Source of the DNA: Paenibacillus sp.
Lineage (GTDB): Bacteria; Bacillota; Bacilli; Paenibacillales; NBRC-103111
NCBI GenBank assembly: GCA_029239545.1
Contig: JARBUQ010000378.1
Span: 1 to 5,161, forward strand
Reading direction: 5' to 3'
DNA length: 5,161 nt
Both the position numbers and the translations under genes were made by a program. Below are positions 1-5,161 of this stretch, piece after piece; within the stretch, counting starts at the first letter, position 1, and the number at the start of each line of letters is the position of its first letter. The notes below the pieces were generated by a model. The model made no database searches and had not been told where the DNA came from. It saw only the letters and a list, made by a program, of their open reading frames with translations.

Positions 1-498
1 AGAATGTTTACCAACCTTAGAAGAGTGAAGCTGGCCCTTACAAGCCGCCTTCATTTATGGTATATGCTGTTCTCCGTATTGTTCGGCAAGCTCGCAGCCT
101 ACTTGATTCCTTCCAAACGCGCGGCCGATGCGCCTATATCATCTGATATGAAACAGGTTATTATTCGTTTGAAAATACGTTCATCCGAGGCCGCTATAGA
201 TGCAATTCGTAAGCACTATACCGGAGCTCATAATGCTGCTGCAAGTCGTGTCATACGGAGATATAACCGCATCATTGCGGAGCTCCGTAGTCAGTTGTCA
301 TTTGATTCGGACAATCAGCTTCTTAATAAACAAGTAAGGGGTCTGGAAATGGTAGCCATTCAGGCCGAGAGAGATGAAATCCAGTTTTTGTACCAGCAGA
401 GGTTATTGAAGAAAGGCCAGCACAACAAGCTGCAATTGATGATCAGCTTACGGGAAGCAGACAGTATAGAGAAAGAATCGGACGAGCCGTCTGTTTAA
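1..498 (+). CDS. C-terminal part of a probable CPA1-type Na+/H+ antiporter (partial or remnant)
   Basis: The frame is open from base 1, with the first ATG at base 4, so this is probably the 3' end of a longer gene that starts outside the window; no ribosome binding site can be seen. From the ATG it encodes 164 residues. Residues about 18-36 (HLWYMLFSVLFGKLAAYLI) are hydrophobic and could be the last membrane helix. The rest is a charged, helical cytoplasmic tail. The stretch around residues 60-95, with AIDAIRKHYT and the later VIRRYNRIIAELR, resembles the regulatory tail of CPA1 monovalent cation/proton antiporters, which exchange Na+ or K+ for H+ across the plasma membrane. The conserved transport core is not visible, so function cannot be confirmed. 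If the gene truly starts at base 4 it would be a broken remnant. It ends 117 bp before the tetR start and no strong terminator follows it. Confidence 0.5.
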   Translation, partial: RMFTNLRRVKLALTSRLHLWYMLFSVLFGKLAAYLIPSKRAADAPISSDMKQVIIRLKIRSSEAAIDAIRKHYTGAHNAAASRVIRRYNRIIAELRSQLSFDSDNQLLNKQVRGLEMVAIQAERDEIQFLYQQRLLKKGQHNKLQLMISLREADSIEKESDEPSV

Positions 499-544
499 GC
501 CGAAAAGAACTCATGCCTCCGTACACCTTTTGAGAAATCAACTA

Positions 545-573
545 TTGATAATTTCGTGATGAGGGAGTACAAT
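545..573 (+). promoter_or_regulatory. Sigma-A promoter of the tetR gene
   Basis: A -35 box TTGATA (545-550) and a -10 box TACAAT (568-573) are separated by exactly 17 bp. Each box differs from the consensus at one position. Transcription would start near 580, giving a leader of about 35 nt before the ATG at 616, and placing the palindromic operator at or just after the start point. Confidence 0.75.
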
Positions 574-581
574 GACGAAAA

Positions 582-595
582 AGACCGATCGGTCT
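582..595. promoter_or_regulatory. TetR-type operator 1 (perfect 14-bp palindrome)
   Basis: AGACCGATCGGTCT is a perfect inverted repeat of the kind bound by TetR-family dimers. It lies 8 bp downstream of the -10 box of the tetR promoter, so a bound repressor would overlap the transcription start. The first 12 bases recur exactly upstream of fabF. Autorepression by the adjacent TetR protein is inferred from position and family behaviour. Confidence 0.8.
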
Positions 596-615
596 GTGTA
601 GAAGGAGGTTCTAAC

Positions 616-1212
616 ATGCGAAAAGGGGAGCAGACCAGGGAGCATATAATAGAAACCGCGGCTCAAGTGTTGAATCAAAGAGGATTCTATGCTTCCTCCC
701 TTTCGGAGATTATGGAGGTTACCGGTCTTAAGAAAGGCGGGATTTATAATCATTTTGAGAGCAAGGATGAGATTATTAGTCAAGTGTTCAGTTATTGTGT
801 CAAGGAGATCAGGCTGCACTTTGATGACGCAATAGCTGCCTATTCCCATTCTGTTGACCAATTGATCGCGATCGTATCCGTTGCGCAGGATTTGTTTCGT
901 GGCATTCCACTGCCAGGAGGCTGCGCGATTATGAACGCGGCGATTGAAGCCGATGATGCACATCCTTTCCTGAAGAAACAGGCCGATTTGTCCATGGATA
1001 AATTCCAATCGCTGATAGCTGGGATCATTGAGCAGGGCAAGAGCGCGAATGAAATAAAACAAGATGTGAATGCTGCCGAGACTGCTATTTTTCTCATTGC
1101 TGCGATGGAAGGCTCGCTCATGATGAGTAAGCTTTCGGAGAATGAACAGGCAGTTAATGTGGTAATTCAATATTTGACGCATTATTTGAATGCTCAAGTC
1201 AGACAACAATAA
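616..1212 (+). CDS. TetR/AcrR family transcriptional regulator
   Basis: A DNA-binding repressor of 198 residues, normal for the family. The ATG at 616 is chosen because a strong GGAGG (604-608) lies 7 nt upstream. An in-frame GTG at 556 would place the promoter -10 box and operator inside the coding region. The N-terminal TetR domain (about residues 5-52) contains the helix-turn-helix, with SLSEIMEVTGLKKGGIYNHF at 28-47 and the typical IYNHFESKDEI ending. The C-terminal ligand and dimer domain includes PGGCAIMNAAIEADDAHP (100-117), a pattern seen in many TetR regulators of drug efflux or stress genes. The ligand cannot be read from sequence. Two matching palindromes, one before this gene and one before fabF, make it the likely local repressor of itself and of the fabF-MFS genes. 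Confidence 0.93.
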   Translation: MRKGEQTREHIIETAAQVLNQRGFYASSLSEIMEVTGLKKGGIYNHFESKDEIISQVFSYCVKEIRLHFDDAIAAYSHSVDQLIAIVSVAQDLFRGIPLPGGCAIMNAAIEADDAHPFLKKQADLSMDKFQSLIAGIIEQGKSANEIKQDVNAAETAIFLIAAMEGSLMMSKLSENEQAVNVVIQYLTHYLNAQVRQQ

Positions 1213-1218
1213 TTTTTT

Positions 1219-1249
1219 TTGACAAGGAACAGACCGATCGGTTTCTAAA
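1219..1249 (+). promoter_or_regulatory. Probable promoter of fabF-MFS
   Basis: A perfect -35 box TTGACA (1219-1224) directly follows a T-run (1213-1220). The -10 is weaker: TCTAAA (1244-1249) with a 19-bp spacer is the best fit, while TTCTAA (1243-1248) gives an 18-bp spacer. The spacer contains the second TetR-type palindrome, so a bound repressor would block RNA polymerase. Read-through from tetR is also possible, since no clear terminator separates the genes. Confidence 0.55.
1231..1244. promoter_or_regulatory. TetR-type operator 2 (near-perfect palindrome)
   Basis: AGACCGATCGGTTT matches operator 1 at 13 of 14 positions; only base 1243 (T instead of C) differs. The core ACCGATCGGT (1233-1242) is fully symmetric. 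It sits between the -35 and the presumed -10 of the fabF promoter, a typical position for TetR-family repression. The mismatch may make binding weaker than at operator 1. Confidence 0.75.
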
Positions 1250-1283
1250 TAGGCAGGCCAATCAATGACGAGGAGGATTATGC

Positions 1284-2516
1284 ATGAAAAGAGTTGTGAT
1301 TACCGGAATGGGTGTAATCTCTCCGATAGGCAGCAATGTCGACACATACTGGAACCATCTTACAACAGGAAAATCCGGCATAACGGCGATCGATCAATTT
1401 GATACGACACATTTTACGACCAAGATTGCAGGAACCGTAAGGGATTTTCAGGCGGATTCCTATATGAGCACCAAAGAGATTAGACAATATGACCGATATC
1501 TGCAGTTCGCAGTTGCTGCAACTCAGCAAGCGATCGAGCAGGCCCGGCTTGAGGTCAGTCGTTATGCAGAACGTGTGGGGGTATATATCGGGACTGGTAT
1601 TGGCGGGATTCATACATTGCTGCAGAACCATCAAACCTTTCTGGAGCGCGGACCCAAGAGGGTAAGTCCCTTCATGATTCCCATGATGATTGGCAATATT
1701 GCAGCAGGGCAGATCTCTATTCTTACCGGAGCCCGAGGTCCTACTATGGCCACAATGTCTGCTTGTGCAACTAGTAATCATGCTATTGGGGAAGCTTTTC
1801 ACGTTATCCGCAGCGGCAGGGCTGATATTATGATTGCCGGAGGGGCCGAGGCATCCATTCATGAGCTTGCTCTGGCTGGCTTCTGCAATATGCATGCCAT
1901 GTCCACGAATAATGACCATCCGGAGCAAGCGAGCCGTCCATTCGATCTGCATCGCGATGGCTTCGTTATGAGCGAAGGAGCAGGAATATTGATAATGGAG
2001 TCCATGGATAGCGCACTATCTCGTGGTGCTCCTATACTAGCAGAGATAGCCGGGTATGGAGCATCTTCCGATGCCTATCATATTACAGCTACAGATCCAG
2101 AGGGCGGTGGGGCATATCGGGCGATGAAGGCTGCGCTGGAGGATGCGAATATTCGTCCTGAGGCAGTTGATTACATTAATGCTCATGCCACTAGCACATC
2201 TTTAGGAGATCAATCTGAGACTAGGGCAATCCAGACTTTATATCAGCATAGCGCTCAACCCCCATTGATCAGTTCCACGAAATCTGTGACAGGACATTTA
2301 TTCGGTGCAGCCGGGGCAGTTGAGGCGGTGGCTTGCATCCAGGCCATTACTCATAACATGGTTCCACCTACAATCAATTACGAAACCCCCGACCCGCATT
2401 GTAATTTGGATTATGTGCCTAATGAGGCTAGAAACACATCGGTCAAGGTGGCCATGTCTAATGGGTTTGGGTTTGGTGGACATAACGCGGTTCTGGTGTT
2501 TCGTTCTGCAATGTAA
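1284..2516 (+). CDS. fabF: Beta-ketoacyl-ACP synthase II (FabF-type condensing enzyme)
   Basis: A cytosolic thiolase-fold enzyme that condenses an acyl chain with malonyl-ACP in fatty acid elongation. It has 410 residues, the usual FabF length. The ATG at 1284 follows AGGAGG (1271-1276) by 7 nt. All catalytic residues are present: nucleophile Cys161 in SACATSNHAIGEA, His301 in NAHATSTSLGD, Lys333 in SSTKSVTGH and His338 in GHLFGAAGA. The C-terminal gating loop reads NGFGFGGHN (393-401). The GIGGI segment (105-109) and RVSPFMIPMMIGN (126-138) are typical of FabF. No ACP, ketoreductase, dehydratase or other synthase gene is next to it, and it is framed by a TetR operator and an MFS gene. It is therefore likely an accessory copy rather than the housekeeping enzyme, though a role in a specialised acyl or polyketide pathway cannot be excluded. 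The family call is firm; the physiological role is inferred. Confidence 0.93.
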   Translation: MKRVVITGMGVISPIGSNVDTYWNHLTTGKSGITAIDQFDTTHFTTKIAGTVRDFQADSYMSTKEIRQYDRYLQFAVAATQQAIEQARLEVSRYAERVGVYIGTGIGGIHTLLQNHQTFLERGPKRVSPFMIPMMIGNIAAGQISILTGARGPTMATMSACATSNHAIGEAFHVIRSGRADIMIAGGAEASIHELALAGFCNMHAMSTNNDHPEQASRPFDLHRDGFVMSEGAGILIMESMDSALSRGAPILAEIAGYGASSDAYHITATDPEGGGAYRAMKAALEDANIRPEAVDYINAHATSTSLGDQSETRAIQTLYQHSAQPPLISSTKSVTGHLFGAAGAVEAVACIQAITHNMVPPTINYETPDPHCNLDYVPNEARNTSVKVAMSNGFGFGGHNAVLVFRSAM

Positions 2517-2566
2517 GAGGAAAGCTTGTTTGGATATCCGCGAACATAGTCAGGAGTGTGCGTAGA

Positions 2567-3853
2567 ATGCAAAAGGATCGTCAAGCATCAAAATTGTATT
2601 ACGGTTGGGTTGTCGTATCCATAGTATTCCTGACATTGCTGGTGTCGGCGGCTATTAGTTCTGTTCCCAGTGTGTTAATGATTCCGTTGGAGCAAGAATT
2701 CGGCTGGGACCGTAGTGCGGTATCGGCGGCGGCTTCCATCCGCATCTTATTGTATGGATTAATGGGGCCGTTCTCAGCCGCATTCATGGCAAGGTATGGT
2801 ATACGAAAGATCATGGTCTTGTCGATGCTTTTACTTGTGGTAAGTATGTCCTTGACCCCGCTGATCACAGAAATTTGGCAGCTTATTGTGTTATGGGGTG
2901 TCATTGTGGGGTTATGTACTGGAACGATGGCTAATGTATTAGGACTAACCGTTGCGAACCGTTGGTTCGTCAAGCACAAAGGCTTAGTAATTGGATTGCT
3001 CACGGCAAGCGCAGCGACTGGACAATTAATATTCCTGCCGCTGTTGGCTGCTATAACGAATACAATCGGCTGGAGATATGCTGTTTTTACAGTGGTGGGG
3101 GTGCTTCTGCTCCTCGTGCCAGTTGTTGCGATCTGGATGCGGAATCATCCCTACGATAAAGGAATTGCTCCGCTTGGCACAGAAGAAGTCAGCAAGCCGA
3201 CTCCGTTCAAGGGCAATCTGTTCCTGGCGCCAATAAGAGCTCTTGGTAACGCCAGTCGCAGCGGGACCTTCTGGCTGTTGGCGGGTACCTTCTTCTTGTG
3301 CGGGTTCTCCACGAACGGATTGATTGGCACACATCTGATCCCGGCATGCGGAGATTATTTGATCCCTATCGTCACAGCTGCAGGTCTGCTATCCCTTATG
3401 GGATTGTTCGATCTGGTAGGAACGACGATGTCAGGCTGGCTTACCGATCGCTTCGACAGCAGATGGCTGCTGTTCTGGTATTACGGACTTCGCGGACTCT
3501 CTCTAATCTTTTTGCCTTACGCCCTCGGAGCTGGTTATACTCAGCTTATGATTTTCTCCGTATTCTACGGACTGGATTGGATTGCAACCGTGCCGCCAAC
3601 GGCCAAGATTACGTCCGACACGTTCGGCAAAGAGCAGTCGGGCATGGTTTTCGGCTGGATTGTGGTGGCACATCAGCTGGGTGCATCAACTGCGGCTTAT
3701 GGAGCAGGTGTGATGCGGGATTGGCTGGGCAGTTATACGATTCCGTTTGTGCTGGCCGGTATTGTATGCTTGTTCGCATCAGCGATGGCTATCCGAATTC
3801 GCCGGTCGGGTAAATGGGCTGCTGGCCCAACCAATGTTAGCGCGAAGGCATAA
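2567..3853 (+). CDS. MFS transporter, 12 membrane helices, MCT/OFA-like type
   Basis: A plasma-membrane secondary transporter of 428 residues. The ATG at 2567 is preferred because AGGAG (2552-2556) lies 10 nt upstream; the in-frame GTG at 2558 is only 1 nt from that site. The opening KLYYGWVVVSIVFLTLL and the EQEFGWDRSAVS that follows are typical of the monocarboxylate/oxalate-formate-like MFS branch. Twelve hydrophobic segments can be placed, at about 11-34, 51-75, 82-99, 103-128, 139-163, 170-191, then six more from about 234 to 410, with a longer loop near 192-230 between the halves. Motif A-like loops are seen at MARYGIRK (about 74-81) and GWLTDRFDSRW (290-300), and ANRWFVKHKGLVIG (130-143) is also typical. 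It lies 50 bp after fabF with no terminator between, so it is probably co-transcribed and under the same TetR control. Substrate and direction of transport are unknown; export of an inducing compound is plausible. Confidence 0.9.
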   Translation: MQKDRQASKLYYGWVVVSIVFLTLLVSAAISSVPSVLMIPLEQEFGWDRSAVSAAASIRILLYGLMGPFSAAFMARYGIRKIMVLSMLLLVVSMSLTPLITEIWQLIVLWGVIVGLCTGTMANVLGLTVANRWFVKHKGLVIGLLTASAATGQLIFLPLLAAITNTIGWRYAVFTVVGVLLLLVPVVAIWMRNHPYDKGIAPLGTEEVSKPTPFKGNLFLAPIRALGNASRSGTFWLLAGTFFLCGFSTNGLIGTHLIPACGDYLIPIVTAAGLLSLMGLFDLVGTTMSGWLTDRFDSRWLLFWYYGLRGLSLIFLPYALGAGYTQLMIFSVFYGLDWIATVPPTAKITSDTFGKEQSGMVFGWIVVAHQLGASTAAYGAGVMRDWLGSYTIPFVLAGIVCLFASAMAIRIRRSGKWAAGPTNVSAKA

Positions 3854-3866
3854 GAGCCCGATTGTC

Positions 3867-3949
3867 AAAAGCCTGCAAAGACCGTCATTCGCACCGAGCG
3901 CTGGGTGCTGCGCGCAGTGCGAATGAATGTTAATGGGCTTTGCAGGCTT
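3867..3949. terminator. Long nested hairpin, probable bidirectional terminator
   Basis: The gap between the convergent MFS and DUF4179-like genes holds a large inverted repeat. The outer arms AAGCCTGCAAAG (3869-3880) and CTTTGCAGGCTT (3938-3949) match over 12 bp. Inner arms CATTCGCAC (3886-3894) and GTGCGAATG (3917-3925) match over 9 bp, and a small GC-rich hairpin can form in the apex (about 3897-3909). On the minus strand the stem is followed by TTTT, which favours termination of the minus-strand gene. On the plus strand only CTTAATCCAGTT follows, a weak U-tract, so termination of the MFS transcript may be less efficient. Confidence 0.7.
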
Positions 3950-3956
3950 AATCCAG

Positions 3957-5161
3957 TTATGGAGTTACCGGGATCGTCATCTCCAGCTCTTTCGTATAAT
4001 TCGGTCCAGGCAATTCTCTCGTTACGAAGATGAGCTTCTGATCAGGCTTGAATGAAGGGAATTCCCGGATGAATTTATACTGGGCCGGGTCGAGCGTTTC
4101 GGTAGATTTATCCATAATACGATATTTCTCACCGGATTCGCCCTCTATCCATAGCTGACTTCCTTGCAAATAAGGCTGAGTGCCTTTTGCCTGATAATGA
4201 ACCAGCGTGCGATCTTTGAGATACTCGACTTGAGTAATTTGCAAGAAACCGCTCTCTCCCTGAGACAGGATTAATGGATGCTGCTCATCGGGTGTATGCT
4301 CCATAGCAACCTTGATTTCTTTGGGAATATGTGTTGCAGGCTCGTTAATAGTCGGGCGAAGGGTCAGTGACTTCGGAATCGCTTGAACGGGACTGAACAT
4401 TTGCTTGAAGTTCATAATTTCGTAGTCACCCTCCGTTTCTCCGCTACCGCTTCCTCCTCGATTATCCAGCACAATTCCTTTATCATCGATCAAATCGAAA
4501 TTTATAAATTTCTGGTTTTGTTTAGGCTGCTTAATTTGAATGGACAGCTCGGTTAAGCTTGGGGTGAATGTAATTTTTTGCACAGTCAAGGTGACATCTC
4601 CGGATGATCGGACTGTCATGGGCAATACTACCTTATTATTGGTAGTCATTCTGCTGATCGGAATAGTGTACTGCCATTGTCCGTCGATGCTTCCGATCCG
4701 GTACACATGAATGGAAAGCTGGAATTTCTCGGGAAGCTCCACATCAGGAGTCAAATTAACTACACCTGCATACGTATTCTGATCAATACGGTTACCGGAT
4801 GAGCTGCCAGCAAAATGCATCGATTTTCCATTTATCTGGTACTCGACATCATCCAACTCTTCAATGCCATCAGGAGCTTCCTGGAGGTAACCGAATGTAA
4901 GTCGCGTTCCGTCATACATAGCTTCCGTGATTCGAAGCGTAATTCCTTGATCTGTAACAGATTGATTAATCTCTGTTACAAGGCCTGTTTCATCAGCCTT
5001 CTTTAATCCCCAGTCACCTACGATCCGGAATACAGATTCCAAGCCTGGCACCTGTCTCAGAGCCATAGCAAGATCTGGGGAGAAGAAGGACGATCCAACT
5101 ACACTGATAGCCAGTACTGCCGCGGCAGTAGATGTCCAAAGGAAGGTTTTTTGAAACTTCT
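3957..5161 (-). CDS. Membrane-anchored DUF4179-like protein, N-terminus beyond window (possible anti-sigma-type protein)
   Basis: The stop codon is at 3957-3959. The frame stays open to the right edge, so the 400 visible residues lack the true N-terminus. The internal ATG at 5066 is not a good start because it lies just after a membrane helix: the translated upstream codons give a hydrophobic segment (visible residues about 6-26, FLWTSTAAAVLAISVVGSSF), followed by SPDLAMALRQVPGLESVFRI. This helix, then an ALRQVPGLESVF-type junction, then EINQSVTDQGITLRITEAMYDGTRLTFGY split over two short motifs, is the usual layout of DUF4179 proteins of Bacillales. The rest is beta-rich, probably two extracellular domains, with a Gly/Ser-rich loop (GGSGSGETEG) near the middle. 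Family members often have a short cytoplasmic head and sit beside an ECF sigma factor gene, suggesting anti-sigma function. That head and any sigma gene would lie outside this window, so the function is inferred. It converges with the MFS gene and shares its terminator region. Confidence 0.75.
   Translation of the reverse strand, partial: KFQKTFLWTSTAAAVLAISVVGSSFFSPDLAMALRQVPGLESVFRIVGDWGLKKADETGLVTEINQSVTDQGITLRITEAMYDGTRLTFGYLQEAPDGIEELDDVEYQINGKSMHFAGSSSGNRIDQNTYAGVVNLTPDVELPEKFQLSIHVYRIGSIDGQWQYTIPISRMTTNNKVVLPMTVRSSGDVTLTVQKITFTPSLTELSIQIKQPKQNQKFINFDLIDDKGIVLDNRGGSGSGETEGDYEIMNFKQMFSPVQAIPKSLTLRPTINEPATHIPKEIKVAMEHTPDEQHPLILSQGESGFLQITQVEYLKDRTLVHYQAKGTQPYLQGSQLWIEGESGEKYRIMDKSTETLDPAQYKFIREFPSFKPDQKLIFVTRELPGPNYTKELEMTIPVTP

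Noticed and set aside
556..615. GTG-initiated N-terminal extension of the TetR gene
   Set aside because: It would cover the -10 box and the operator, lacks a suitable ribosome binding site, and adds residues not typical of TetR proteins; the ATG at 616 has an ideal GGAGG.
538..1209. Long antisense open frame opposite tetR (and a shorter one at 840-1121)
   Set aside because: The proteins show no recognisable domain, and the opposite strand encodes a clear TetR protein.
1186..1220. Possible terminator after tetR, from the T-run at 1213-1220
   Set aside because: Only a 4-bp stem (TTGA/TCAA) precedes it, 15 nt away from the T-run; the T-run more likely just precedes the -35 box of the fabF promoter.
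1278..1952. Long antisense open frame opposite fabF
   Set aside because: It is rich in Cys, His and Ser without family features, as expected for a shadow of a real gene.
2305..2565. Plus-strand open frame spanning the fabF end and the gap to the MFS gene
   Set aside because: It mostly overlaps conserved FabF C-terminal codons in another frame and has no ribosome binding site or domain.
2558..2566. GTG start for the MFS gene
   Set aside because: The AGGAG at 2552-2556 is only 1 nt away, too close for initiation; the ATG at 2567 has better spacing.
3298..3813. Open frame inside the MFS gene in another frame
   Set aside because: Its product is Arg-, Ser- and Cys-rich without any motif; the overlapping MFS frame is well supported.

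Overview
The window looks like chromosomal DNA of a low-to-moderate GC Gram-positive bacterium, most likely Paenibacillus or a close relative. This rests on the strong AGGAGG-type ribosome binding sites, sigma-A style promoters, a Gram-positive style FabF, and a DUF4179-type membrane protein of the kind common in Paenibacillaceae. The genus is an inference from sequence style, not a database result.

Layout: (1) Bases 1-498 (+) hold the C-terminal end of a membrane protein whose cytoplasmic tail resembles CPA1-type Na+/H+ antiporters; it may continue off the left edge. (2) Bases 545-3853 (+) hold a compact three-gene module: a TetR-family repressor (616-1212), a FabF-type beta-ketoacyl-ACP synthase II (1284-2516) and a 12-helix MFS transporter (2567-3853). 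(3) Bases 3867-3949 form a long nested inverted repeat, probably a shared terminator between convergent genes. (4) Bases 3957-5161 (-) hold a membrane-anchored DUF4179-like protein whose N-terminus lies beyond the right edge.

The most interesting part is the middle module. A perfect 14-bp palindrome (AGACCGATCGGTCT) lies just after the -10 box of the tetR promoter. A near-identical copy lies between the -35 and a weak -10 in front of fabF. The simplest reading is that the TetR protein represses both its own gene and fabF plus the MFS gene, and releases both when it binds a small molecule. A single condensing enzyme under drug-type TetR control with an exporter, and with no other fatty-acid synthesis genes nearby, suggests an inducible response to a compound that affects fatty acid synthesis or the membrane. 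Target duplication plus efflux is one possible form of this; it is a hypothesis only.
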